Assembly: GCA_013001595.1 (NCBI GenBank)
Contig: JABDMH010000135.1
Span: 1-50,432, forward strand
From: Saprospiraceae bacterium
GTDB taxonomy: Bacteria; Bacteroidota; Bacteroidia; Chitinophagales; Saprospiraceae
DNA length: 50,432 bases
Direction: 5' to 3'
Positions 34,989 to 44,173 of the stretch are shown here, one piece after another. The translations under genes were made by a program, and so were the position numbers. The notes under the pieces were generated by a model. That model was not told the DNA's origin. It saw only the letters and a list, made by a program, of their open reading frames with translations, and did no database searches. Each line of letters starts with the position of its first letter. The first letter of the stretch is position 1.

Positions 34989-36435
34989 ATCCGATAGAAT
35001 ATCCATCTCGGTACTTCCTGCGCACAAATGCATTTGCCTGATTAAAATTTGTGATCTTCATGTTTTCTGCATCCCAAAGCAATTTCTTTCGACCGATATA
35101 CCTTTTACCTCCAGCCCAGATGTTCGCATCTTTATATTCCGGATTCTTTATGAAGAAGCTCTTGATGGCCAGATTGCCAATCAAAATACTTTCTGTAAAT
35201 GGTCCGGCATAATCAAATGAGGAACTGGTTTTACCATCTTCATATCCGGACATACAGGCATTAACCCACTGTAGGTAATGTCCTTCAGGAACGCGTTCGA
35301 TCGTCTGCTTAGGCAATTCTTCCTCATCCATGCGTGTAGTAGGTATTAGTCGAGGGTTGGCCCCATAACAGTCTGCCATCAGGGTTCCTTTGTCTCCTTC
35401 GAAGATGACACCCCCGTCCCAGTTGCCTAATTCTTCATCTGCTCCCAGTTCATCAGGTCTATCGGGAAGTAGTCCTCCATCTAGCCAAGTGACATCGATC
35501 TCACCATCTCCGTCTGTACGTGGATACTTAAGATGTATTTTGGTGGCATCAGGAAAGCTGTCTGGGTATTGTAACTCCTCAAATTTTTGTTTGTAGCTGC
35601 CTGACATGCTGCACTCTACTTCGCTAGGATACAAAATGGGTAAGATGCGGTACACAGGATCCATAATATGGCAAGCCATATCACCCAATGCTCCTGTTCC
35701 ATAGTCCGACCAGCCGCGCCAATTCCATGGGACATAAGCTTCATGATAATCCCGGTAGGGTGCTGTTCCTAACCATAAATCCCAATCTAGTTCGGTTGGA
35801 ATTGGTTGTTTTTCGATGGGAGTCTCAAGTGCCTGCGGCCAAATGGGTCTATTGGTCCAACATTTGACGGTATGCACTTTGCCGATCATGCCAGCATCAT
35901 AGATTTCCTTCATCTGGCGAACACCATCTCCCGAACCACCCTGGTTGCCCATTTGGGTGACCACTTTATACTTCTTTGCAGCCTGGGTCAAGATTCTTGC
36001 CTCATAAATATCATGGGTCAACGGTTTCTGCACATATACGTGTTTACCCATCTGCATGGCTGCATAGGCTGCTACCGCATGCATATGGTCAGGAGTCGAC
36101 ACTGAAACGGCATCTATCTGGCTCCCTTCCTTTTCAAGCATTTTCCGAAAATCCTTGTAATAAGGGGCATCGGGAAACTTTGTCCTTGACTCTACTGCCT
36201 GCCTATCATCTACATCACAAAGAGCTACAATCTTCACATGTGGACTTTCCGCAAAGCTTGATATGTCACTGCGCCCTTTACCACCGGCCCCAATACCTGC
36301 AACGTGCAATGTATCACTGGGGGCAATAAAGCCCCTTCCCCCAAGCACATGCCGTGGTACAATCATATAACTAGCAGCAGCCATGCCTGAATGCTTTAAG
36401 AAGTCCCTACGTTTGCTTGATTTCATCTTATCCAT
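34987..36435 (-). CDS. Tat-exported Gfo/Idh/MocA-family oxidoreductase
   Basis: The protein has 482 residues. The N-terminus carries a Tat motif (KRRDFLKHSG) and then a Rossmann fold with VAGIGAGGKG. The catalytic-region EKPL-like motif of the family appears as VQKPLTHD, and GDMACHIMDP follows further on. It should oxidise or epimerise a sugar using tightly bound NAD(P), probably in the periplasm. Starts at 36435 and 36426 are both possible. Neighbouring sulfatases suggest a role in breaking down sulfated glycans. Confidence 0.92.
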   Translation of the reverse strand: MDKMKSSKRRDFLKHSGMAAASYMIVPRHVLGGRGFIAPSDTLHVAGIGAGGKGRSDISSFAESPHVKIVALCDVDDRQAVESRTKFPDAPYYKDFRKMLEKEGSQIDAVSVSTPDHMHAVAAYAAMQMGKHVYVQKPLTHDIYEARILTQAAKKYKVVTQMGNQGGSGDGVRQMKEIYDAGMIGKVHTVKCWTNRPIWPQALETPIEKQPIPTELDWDLWLGTAPYRDYHEAYVPWNWRGWSDYGTGALGDMACHIMDPVYRILPILYPSEVECSMSGSYKQKFEELQYPDSFPDATKIHLKYPRTDGDGEIDVTWLDGGLLPDRPDELGADEELGNWDGGVIFEGDKGTLMADCYGANPRLIPTTRMDEEELPKQTIERVPEGHYLQWVNACMSGYEDGKTSSSFDYAGPFTESILIGNLAIKSFFIKNPEYKDANIWAGGKRYIGRKKLLWDAENMKITNFNQANAFVRRKYRDGYSIG

Positions 36436-36447
36436 CTAGAAATATTG

Positions 36448-36735
36448 TTAAAAAATTCGTATCGATCTACCTTCGTCAATTGAACCTGAGTATGGTTTTG
36501 AGGTCCCCCTCGCAACCAAGCTAAAGATATAAACTCCCAGTGGAGTCAGACCTGAAACTCCAATAAAGATCAATCTGACCCAGGCAAAGCCGCTATTAGA
36601 CCGACCATTGAGATTTTGCATTGTGATTTTGGTCTCAGACAGGGCCCACCCGGCTGGGCCATTCGGACGGGCATCAAAACCACAACGATCGGTAAAGCCG
36701 CGATTGTCCAGGGGACATCCAAGCGAATCAACTAC
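36448..36735 (-). pseudogene. Possible gene remnant (95 codons, no valid 5' end)
   Basis: This minus-strand frame is open for 95 codons between stop codons at 36736-36738 and 36448-36450. An internal ATG at 36621 would give 57 residues with one hydrophobic segment (FIGVSGLTPLGVYIFSLVARG). The composition looks protein-like and somewhat more GC-rich than the surroundings. I recognise no family. A decayed C-terminus of a larger exported protein fits best, but chance is not excluded. Confidence 0.25.
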
Positions 36736-36884
36736 CTAAACAAGTGGGATGCCATCCATGGTCAGGGCTTCCCGGTATTTTATCGAGTTGCTACGCAGTA
36801 TGAGGCCGAGAGGGATTAAAATTTCTGCTCATATTTCAGTAGTTGGTCTACCGTAGTTCTTGGACTGGTGTAGCTGAGTGCGAC

Positions 36885-37409
36885 CTAATTATGATATGCA
36901 GTGTTGTGCACCAGGGTTTTCCCACATGTGGCACATGCTGCTGCACTTCCCGCTCCACCTGCATGTCCATCGGGGCATGTGTAGTGGTAAACTCCTGCAG
37001 CATTTACTGCCGGTTCAGGCGTGATCGGATTCGCTCCTGGCGTGATGGTCGTTGCTGGAGGAGATCCAGGAGTAATGGGCGATGTCTGTATACTTTGCTG
37101 CTGCTGAGCATGATAGGCCTGATTGTGCTCATAGGCTGAACCACATACCGGGCAATTTGCCTGGGCCGGACCGCCGCTACCTTCGCAATTATTGGGACAT
37201 ACATAGTGTTGAACGCCACCCGTGGGCACAGCTGCAGCTGCCGGATTGGTAACCGCACTAGGAGGTGTTACACTCCCTGCAGGTATGTCTCTTAAAGACT
37301 CGCGAGCTTGTTCCCTCACCGATTGATCGCCTTCGCCAGCGCATGAGGATAGAAACAAGATAAATGTAGCCGTACTGAAAACGCAAGTAAGAAATCTAAG
37401 CATATGCAT
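36885..37409 (-). CDS. Lipoprotein with two zinc-ribbon-like repeats
   Basis: The protein has 174 residues. A lipobox ends in LSSC near residue 23, and a Pro/Ala-rich linker follows. There are two related repeats: HYVCPNNCEG...NCPVCGSAYEHNQAYH (about 67-103) and HYTCPDGHAG...ACATCGKTLVHNTAYH (about 142-173). Each has a CP-x-x-C/H pair and a CxxCG pair spaced as in small metal-binding ribbons. Metal binding outside the cytoplasm is likely; the function is unknown. Starts at 37409 and 37403 are both possible. It is a single gene. Confidence 0.72.
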   Translation of the reverse strand: MHMLRFLTCVFSTATFILFLSSCAGEGDQSVREQARESLRDIPAGSVTPPSAVTNPAAAAVPTGGVQHYVCPNNCEGSGGPAQANCPVCGSAYEHNQAYHAQQQQSIQTSPITPGSPPATTITPGANPITPEPAVNAAGVYHYTCPDGHAGGAGSAAACATCGKTLVHNTAYHN

Positions 37410-37614
37410 GTTTAAGAATTGAAATCAAAAGATAAGTAACGGTAAATGATGTCAAATCCGTATGTTCAAAGATATATTTCCTGATACTATTATAAAGATA
37501 TATAATATAACACAGTTCTACGACCAGTATTCGGTAATAGCGAGTGCAATCTCTGCCTGCATACTAAAGGACAACTGAAATCAGTTTGAGTAGCAAGACC
37601 TTAGAAATTTGATT

Positions 37615-38391
37615 ATGTATTCTAGCAAACTTGCCTTCGTTTTCTTATCTGCTATCTTATGGATGAGTTGCAACAAGAAACTAAAGACGGAACTTGAGCT
37701 CAAAAAGGAGCAGGTGGAGCAACTTCAAAGCCAACTAGACCATATTCAAGAGACAAATAGTAGTCTTCTAGATCGACTCTCAGATATGTCCGTGATCAAT
37801 AAAGCCGGTGCTGAAAGCATTCAACATTCCTTGGAAAATATCAATCAGCAATACGCCTTCATTGAGGATTTGACAACCAAAATTCAGACAAAAGATTCCA
37901 TAAACCTAGCCTTAGTCACCAATATTAAGCGCTCGCTTGCAAACATCAATGATGAAGATGTGCAAGTGGAAGTCCGCGGTGGAGTGGTCTATGTGTCAAT
38001 ATCTGATAAACTCTTATTCCGCTCAGGTAGTGCCATACTAGGAACACAAGCGAAGACTGTATTGGGGAAGCTCTCTTCAGTGATTAATGACCATGATGAT
38101 CTGGACATCCTTGTGGAGGGACACACCGATGATGTGCCCATGAATACCGAATGTGTCAAAGACAATTGGGACCTCAGTGTAAAGAGGGCAACATCAGTTG
38201 TCCGTTCGTTGCAGAATGACTACTACGTAACACCGGAGCGTCTCACGGCAGCTGGTCGATCAAAGTACTTGCCCAAAGCCGATAATTCAGATACCCAGGG
38301 ACGCAGCCTTAACCGCAGAACGGAAATAATAATTACTCCAAAGTTGGATCAGTTTTTTAAATTGCTGGAGTCGCCCAAACTTCCGGGCTAA
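37615..38391 (+). CDS. OmpA-family peptidoglycan-binding lipoprotein
   Basis: The protein has 258 residues from the ATG at 37615; an in-frame TTG two codons earlier is less likely. A lipobox ends in WMSC near residue 18. A coiled coil follows (about 22-105: LKKEQVEQLQSQLDHIQ and further heptads). The OmpA domain (about 125-250) has LLFRSGSAIL, VEGHTDDVPM and NRRTEIII. It should link the outer membrane to peptidoglycan. The DUF2147 gene starts 9 bases downstream and is probably co-transcribed. Confidence 0.92.
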   Translation: MYSSKLAFVFLSAILWMSCNKKLKTELELKKEQVEQLQSQLDHIQETNSSLLDRLSDMSVINKAGAESIQHSLENINQQYAFIEDLTTKIQTKDSINLALVTNIKRSLANINDEDVQVEVRGGVVYVSISDKLLFRSGSAILGTQAKTVLGKLSSVINDHDDLDILVEGHTDDVPMNTECVKDNWDLSVKRATSVVRSLQNDYYVTPERLTAAGRSKYLPKADNSDTQGRSLNRRTEIIITPKLDQFFKLLESPKLPG

Positions 38392-38400
38392 AAGTCATTC

Positions 38401-38889
38401 TTGATCAGGTCTCAATTTGTATTTTTTACGGTAGTCTTTCTTTTTCCCATCCTTGGATGGGGGCAAAATCCAATTGGTGTCTGGAAAGCCTATGATAGTG
38501 AACACAAGAAACCCCGCTCTCTGATCAAAATCTATGAAAAAGAAGATAGATTATGGGGGAAGGTGATCAAACTCTTCCGCACTCAAGAAGAAAATAAAAA
38601 CCCACTGTGCTTCAATTGCAAGAAAAATGACCTTCGATATAATCAGCCAGTACTAGGTATGGTGCTGCTCAAAGATTTACGAAAAAAAAACGGTGTTAGG
38701 TGGGACCAAGGAGAAGTGCTTGATCCCGACACCGGAAATATTTACAGTTGTTATCTTGAAATGATTTCAAAAGATAAACTCAAAGTTCGAGGATATCTGG
38801 GATTTAGTTTGTTTGGCCGCACTAAGTATATGTATCGAGTAGAAGAGCATGAGGAGGGTACCGTAGAAATAATTAGCAAACTGAAATAG
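38401..38889 (+). CDS. DUF2147-family secreted protein
   Basis: The protein has 162 residues. The only usable start is the TTG at 38401, since the product then begins with a Sec signal that ends near GWGQ. The mature region GVWKAYDSEHKKPRSLIKIYE, then DLRYNQPVLGMVLLKDL and DPDTGNIYSCYLEM match the small beta-barrel DUF2147 family. The biochemical function of the family is not established. It lies 9 bases after the OmpA-family gene, so an envelope role is likely. Confidence 0.85.
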   Translation: MIRSQFVFFTVVFLFPILGWGQNPIGVWKAYDSEHKKPRSLIKIYEKEDRLWGKVIKLFRTQEENKNPLCFNCKKNDLRYNQPVLGMVLLKDLRKKNGVRWDQGEVLDPDTGNIYSCYLEMISKDKLKVRGYLGFSLFGRTKYMYRVEEHEEGTVEIISKLK

Positions 38890-38907
38890 GATTGATATTC
38901 GCAACAC

Positions 38908-39267
38908 TCAGAACTGATCCTTTAAATACCAAACAAAAGCTGCCAATAGTAAATTTTTAGAGAAATGTAGCAACTCTTTAATCTGTTCTTCCAACGTTTC
39001 TTTATCCCAAAACTTGTGCATAATAACCGCTGACAGTATTAAGAAAATTGAGATGGCATAGAATCCATATGTCTGATATTTCTCTATCAGCAGCGCAGCA
39101 CTTCCGACCAGCAATAAAGCACCACTCATACGAATGGCCACATAGGAATTTAAGAGCCCACCATCAACGGCGTACCGCTCCATATGTCGACCAAATAAGA
39201 AGTGGAATAGACCGAACAGTCCGAAGAAGGCGGCCACTAGATTGAGGATCAGGTCATCAGATATCAT
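38908..39267 (-). CDS. DoxX-family-like membrane protein
   Basis: The protein has 119 residues from the ATG at 39265-39267, with four hydrophobic helices. The segment HKFWDKETLEEQIKELLHFSKNLLLAA resembles the end of DoxX-family proteins as I recall them. DoxX relatives occur in redox-related membrane complexes, but the role here is unknown. The gene converges with the DUF2147 gene at a gap of 18 bases. Confidence 0.65.
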   Translation of the reverse strand: MISDDLILNLVAAFFGLFGLFHFLFGRHMERYAVDGGLLNSYVAIRMSGALLLVGSAALLIEKYQTYGFYAISIFLILSAVIMHKFWDKETLEEQIKELLHFSKNLLLAAFVWYLKDQF

Positions 39268-39326
39268 TGAGCAAAAATACACATTAAAATAATAGTTAAT
39301 GTGTTATCTACACTCAATTAATCGCA

Positions 39327-40157
39327 CTATTCTATACTTTCTTTCTTTGCATCTTGCGGAGGTTCAAAACGGGCTTTATCCTCGATTTCGGTAAGAAATT
39401 GATAATCCTTAAATAGCCGAACATGGTTTTTAGATGTGCCAAGACTTCCATCCTGCCATACAAAATTCTCCATTTTACCTGGCATCATTATTCCCTGTAC
39501 ATATTGATATCCGGAATACACTTTAGCACTGCTAAAAGCCTGGTCAGGTGGCGTGTCCTTAAAGTAGGTAATGGAGTATACGAGAATTCGCAACATGTAT
39601 GTGCTGGGATCCAAATACAAGAAATAAACATCATCAGGTGTCAATCCCACAGACTCACCGTAAGCAACCTTTAGACACAAGTAGTCAGTACTGTCTATTC
39701 TTTGCACACCCAGATCTTCGAGTTTGACACCGGGATCCATAAGCACAAAGGGGATCCCAACAAAATAGAAATCCAAATTGTAATAGAATGCGACAGATTT
39801 ACCGGGCAACTTACTTGCATCCGGAAGCGCCCAAGCTACCGCTCCATTATATCCTACTGTATAGGCTTCCGATTCGATAAAGGCCCTGCGATCTTTCAAG
39901 TGGGTCAGTTGATAAACAGGCGTACCATTATTTATTAAGGTGTATGCTAATCCCTCAAATTCATTCCAGCGCTGCATACCTCCATGTGCCAATATGCATT
40001 TATCAAGCAGATCTTGACCTTCACCCTGAACTTTAGGTGGCATACTTGTAATTGCTTCATGTTTCTCAATTTCTTGTGACCCCGAATTTCCCATTCCACA
40101 GGCAATGAGAAACACCATCGCTGTAAAAACTGATAGCTTACCTATGTTATTTTTCAT
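39327..40157 (-). CDS. DUF6503-like lipoprotein
   Basis: The protein has 276 residues. The signal ends with the lipobox LIAC near residue 20. The mature part begins with the LLDKCILAHGGMQRW stretch that is common at the start of a Bacteroidota outer-membrane lipoprotein family I recall as DUF6503. It then reads as beta-rich, similar to LolA/LolB-like folds. No catalytic residues stand out. Both it and the downstream DoxX-like gene lie on the minus strand with 59 bases between them. Confidence 0.65.
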   Translation of the reverse strand: MKNNIGKLSVFTAMVFLIACGMGNSGSQEIEKHEAITSMPPKVQGEGQDLLDKCILAHGGMQRWNEFEGLAYTLINNGTPVYQLTHLKDRRAFIESEAYTVGYNGAVAWALPDASKLPGKSVAFYYNLDFYFVGIPFVLMDPGVKLEDLGVQRIDSTDYLCLKVAYGESVGLTPDDVYFLYLDPSTYMLRILVYSITYFKDTPPDQAFSSAKVYSGYQYVQGIMMPGKMENFVWQDGSLGTSKNHVRLFKDYQFLTEIEDKARFEPPQDAKKESIE

Positions 40158-40229
40158 TCTGCCAAAGTTACCATCATATCCGACTTACGCATCCCTTTCC
40201 ACATTTTGAGCTATGCAATTCCCTAGGGC

Positions 40230-41591
40230 TTATTCGTGATATTCACGAGCCAGCGTATTCCACAAGCCTTGCAGCTCGGTTAACCGCCTGGATTTCTGAT
40301 CCTTTACATTAGTGCGCTCGTTCGGATCCAAGCGTAGATTAAATAGGTATTGCTGACCATCTGCATCTCTTACGTACTTCCAGTCTCCACTTCTCAAGGC
40401 CTCCCATGGTGCCCGCCCCAATTCTGCATGTGCCCCCAGCTCCCAAAATAAAATGCGGTGTGGCAACTCTTTACCGCTAAAAATCATTGGGCTGATGTCA
40501 ATGCCATCTAGCTTCTCAACTTGAGTTGACACTCCAGCAATGGCTGATAGTGTGGGGAAAAGATCTAGTGTGGAAACGACCTGATCAGAAGTCACTCCTG
40601 CCTCAATTTTTCTTGGCCATCTCACCAAAGCAGGAACTCGGATTCCACCTTCGAAAAGAGTGGCTTTGCGTCCCCGTAATGGAATGTTGCTACCTCCGTA
40701 AACAGGATCGCCGCCGTGATCTGTGATGAATAGGACAAGTGTATTTCCAGCCAGACCCGTTTCATCCAGCGCTGCAAGTATTGCACCTATTCCATCATCA
40801 AGATTGACAGTCATAGCCGCAAACTCACGTCTTACCTTGTCCTTGATATGAGACACTCTAAGCAGGTCCTTGGCCTGGGGCTGCATTATATTGACCGGTG
40901 CATCGTCAGCAGGACTATATCCTTTGCCAAAATGAGGTGCATTGTAAGGTAAGTACAAGAAAAAAGGCCTGTCCGAATCTCTTTTGTCCTTCAAATACTC
41001 TACCGCCTCTCTAGTGATCAATTCAGTGGCGTATCCGTCCTGATGGACGTGCTCGAAATTGTGATACCAATCAGGAATCTTGCCATAGGTCATGGTAAAG
41101 TAATCTATACAGCCTCCGGTATGACCTCGAAAGAAGTCGAAGCCATGATTGTTGGGCAAAAACTCTCGTTGGCCATGGCCCAAGTGCCACTTACCGATCA
41201 AAGCAGTCTCATAGTCTGCATGCTCACGCAGGAGGGCAGCAATGGTGGTCTCGGTAGGCCGAATGCCTAGATCTTCATCTCCCATAAACATTAAGGCACT
41301 CAACAGTTGATCGTGAGACCTACTTGGATTTCTGCCAGTGAGTAGACCAAAGCGCGAAGGGGTGCAAATGGCTGAAGCAGCATAGCATTGTTCGAATTTC
41401 ATGCCCTCTCGGGCAAGCCTATCTATATGTGGTGTTGGAATTTCAGATCCATAGCAGCCTACATCATTCCATCCTTGGTCATCTGTAAAAATTAGGACGA
41501 TATTAGGAGGATCTTGCGCACTGATGGCAAGTGTACAAGCCAAATAAAAGATGACACCTAGTGATCTAAAATAATACCGTTGAATGCTCAT
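40230..41591 (-). CDS. Sulfatase, S1 family
   Basis: The enzyme has 453 residues and a Sec signal ending near AISAQ. The metal-site start PNIVLIFTDDQGWNDVGCYG is intact, as are the formylglycine motif CTPSR in AICTPSRFGLLTG and the GKWHLGHG segment with catalytic Lys and His. It should desulfate a sugar or aryl sulfate in the periplasm. It differs from the other two sulfatases in the window in motif context, so the three probably act on different positions of a glycan. It diverges from the creatininase gene. Confidence 0.93.
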   Translation of the reverse strand: MSIQRYYFRSLGVIFYLACTLAISAQDPPNIVLIFTDDQGWNDVGCYGSEIPTPHIDRLAREGMKFEQCYAASAICTPSRFGLLTGRNPSRSHDQLLSALMFMGDEDLGIRPTETTIAALLREHADYETALIGKWHLGHGQREFLPNNHGFDFFRGHTGGCIDYFTMTYGKIPDWYHNFEHVHQDGYATELITREAVEYLKDKRDSDRPFFLYLPYNAPHFGKGYSPADDAPVNIMQPQAKDLLRVSHIKDKVRREFAAMTVNLDDGIGAILAALDETGLAGNTLVLFITDHGGDPVYGGSNIPLRGRKATLFEGGIRVPALVRWPRKIEAGVTSDQVVSTLDLFPTLSAIAGVSTQVEKLDGIDISPMIFSGKELPHRILFWELGAHAELGRAPWEALRSGDWKYVRDADGQQYLFNLRLDPNERTNVKDQKSRRLTELQGLWNTLAREYHE

Positions 41592-41758
41592 TATTATGGT
41601 GAACTTAGAATTGAATAAATCTTCATTTTTACACTGATCAGGAAAAATATACTACACACTGTGGCCGACAATATAATTAAGTAGTAAGATTTGCAAGTCA
41701 AATAGTTGCACTCCCCCATATAACCTCCTACATTGAGCGCAAATATAATTGTTCAGAT

Positions 41759-42553
41759 ATGTCAAAAAAATCAGTGTTCCTATCAGACATCTCCAACCGA
41801 GAATTGGAGATTTTTCTTAAAGATCACCATACAATCTATATCCCAGTGGGGGCGACTGAACAACATGGTCCACATTCACCTGTTAGCACTGATGTACTAA
41901 TTCCCCAAGAAATTGCAAAAAGGGTGGCTGAAAAACAAGAAAATGCACTCGTGGCCCCCGCCTTACCCTATACCTTATCCTATCCCCACCGAGGGTTTGC
42001 TTGTGAATTTAGTTTGAGCATCGAAACCTTCATGGCTACGATCAAAGAACTAGCCATCTCCTTCGCTCGAGCAGGTTTCAAACGCATCGTCTTTTTAAAC
42101 GGTCACTATGACAACACCTATGCTTTGGCTTATGCATGTGCCCAAGCAGCAGAACAATTGCCGGAGGGTACAAAAGCCTTTCCATTTAACTACTGGGATG
42201 GCATACCAAATGACAAGTGGATGCATGTCATTGAACAGGGTAAAGGTCTGCATGCCGGCGAAGGAGAAGTGTCTATGATCTTGGCGATCAGACCTGACCT
42301 CATAGATATGGAGCACCTCAACACCGAATTTCCCAATTTCCCCGACACCAAAACGCAGTCTCCCGCCCTTCACACCGCGTTCTTTTTCTCTGCCCCAGGC
42401 AGTGTCTATGCCATGACAAAAAGTGGTACCTGGGGAGATGCCACTAAGGCATCATCCGACAAAGGAGAGACCTATCTCGAATGGGGAGTCCAGTCGGTAA
42501 TTGATCTAATGGCTGATATCGAAAAAACATTCGCAGAGCTACCGATTCGATAA
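41759..42553 (+). CDS. Creatininase-family amidohydrolase
   Basis: The protein has 264 residues and no signal peptide, so it is cytosolic. It shows the family's metal-binding motifs: PVGATEQHGPHSPVSTD near residue 30, FLNGHYDN near 115, and the Glu-containing LHAGEGEVSMIL near 165. Members hydrolyse creatinine or formamide-like cyclic amides, including intermediates of riboflavin and F420 paths and mycofactocin. None of those pathways is encoded nearby, so the substrate is open. It diverges from a sulfatase gene with a gap of 167 bases. Confidence 0.88.
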   Translation: MSKKSVFLSDISNRELEIFLKDHHTIYIPVGATEQHGPHSPVSTDVLIPQEIAKRVAEKQENALVAPALPYTLSYPHRGFACEFSLSIETFMATIKELAISFARAGFKRIVFLNGHYDNTYALAYACAQAAEQLPEGTKAFPFNYWDGIPNDKWMHVIEQGKGLHAGEGEVSMILAIRPDLIDMEHLNTEFPNFPDTKTQSPALHTAFFFSAPGSVYAMTKSGTWGDATKASSDKGETYLEWGVQSVIDLMADIEKTFAELPIR

Positions 42554-42739
42554 TAGCAAATACGGCAATAAAGGCACCCAGTAAAGGATAAGCCACTATT
42601 TGGTATAACTCTTGAGACCAACTTCTTTGATAAACCGTCTGGCTAAAGACCTCCTATCCTATCATTCATAAGATTCAATCAGCTGCTAATATTGTTGGTT
42701 TAGTCGCATGTATCGAATTCTGTTGCTATCAAGAGTTTG

Positions 42740-44135
42740 GTAAATCTCTGCCATTTTGTTGGCTGTCTGCTATTTGGTACAGTGCTAATGCCAGCCCAAC
42801 CCAGGTGTCTTTCGGGCTAAGGTCATTGAAGACCATTCACGCAGCTCGACTTTAGTTCAGCAATTTAAGCATGTCACCCTGTTCGAACTCGATGCAGATG
42901 GATTCAGTGCCTACGTTGAGGGTGATCATTACCCGGGAAGCATTACGACCATTATCGGCGATCAATTCCATTGGGATTTTATCCTTTCCGGTCATGATAT
43001 TAAAGGTCCAGATTTTTACTTGAATCTTGCTACACCTCAGGGTAAGGTAAAGCGACGAATGGATAAAAACATAACCTACAGAGGCCATCTCAAAAAGAAT
43101 CCCGATAGTCAGGTCCGCTTTTTGATCTCAGACGATTACCTCATGGGCTACATCAGTGATGGAACAGAAGAATACATCATTGAACCAGCTCATTTCTTTG
43201 ATCGCCAGAGTCCTGAAAACCATTTTATCGTTTATCGAAATGCCGATCTAATTGATTCGAGAGATCACCCTGAGTGCCCTTTTCTTGATGCCCCACATCG
43301 TACCACGAGAGCCTATCATACAGGGTGTTAAACAGCTGCGTACTGCCAGAAACAGTAGTTGCAAAACCACAGAATTGGCCATAGCCCTGGATTATAGCTA
43401 TGTCAGTAGCAATGGCGGCGAAACTTCAGCAGTCAATAAGGCCATCGGTGTAATGAACACCGTTGATATGTATTTCGATGATTCATTTAATACTGATGTG
43501 GACTTTGCCATCGTAGAAATGTTCGTGTCCACCTGTGCTCAATGTGATCCAAGTACATGGACAAGTACGCTGGATGCCTTGGAGCTACTGAACAATTTTG
43601 GCACTGGGGCCGCGGGCACCAGTGGATTCAGCACGGATTTTGACTTGGGGCAAATTTGGACCAATAGAAACATCGAATATGAAGGAAATTCATATGTGGT
43701 CGCCCTTGCTTGGAGACCAGGTGTATGTTACAGCAAGTATCATCTGCTGGAGGACTATACCAACAATCATAACAGACTTAGCACCCTAACTGCACATGAA
43801 ATAGGATATAATTTTGGCTCAAAACACGACACCATTCCTGGTCACATTATGTATTCTAGTGTGAATGGATCAGGATCCTGGTCTCAGCTATCCAAAGATG
43901 CAATAAACACTGTCCTCTCCTATGCTTCCTTGTCTTTCAGATTGCGGGTCTTGCCCTAGTGAAATGGTTGTAAGCAATGACGGCAATGGCACCTATGAAG
44001 CTGCTGGATCGGTCTATACAAATGGAATTACCACAGTCAGCTCATCGGCTTTGTACAGTGCACCCAACGTTACCCTATTTCCTGATTTTGTTATAATGTA
44101 AGGTGCGGTTCTTGAGATTATGGGTGAAGGATGTA
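42740..44135 (+). pseudogene. Broken reprolysin-like (M12-type) secreted metalloprotease gene
   Basis: The pieces read in order across three frames. A hydrophobic signal-like stretch is interrupted by TAA at 42786. An N-terminal domain then runs to about 43331. A frame change leads into a catalytic-like domain (to about 43925) holding HEIGYNFGSKHD. A second frame change follows to the C-terminal tail, which is cut by TAA at 44099 before ending in GAVLEIMGEGC. In active relatives the zinc motif is HExGHxxGxxHD; here the second His is Tyr (codon TAT for CAT). With two stops, two frame changes and a lost ligand, the gene is almost surely dead. Confidence 0.85.
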
Positions 44136-44173
44136 ACAGAACTGAGTATTTCCGAGTCATCCCTTCAAGATAC

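Noticed and set aside
36616-36819. Plus-strand frame of 67 codons
   Set aside because: No signal, motif or neighbour supports it, and the minus strand is open over the same stretch.
41740-41765. Promoter TATATTTG on the minus strand upstream of the third sulfatase
   Set aside because: The box matches, but the only upstream TTG is 15 bases away, shorter than usual, and the box lies about 150 bases from the ATG; support is too weak.
42852-43088. Minus-strand frame of 78 codons
   Set aside because: It is antisense to the recognisable N-terminal domain of the broken metalloprotease and has no motif.
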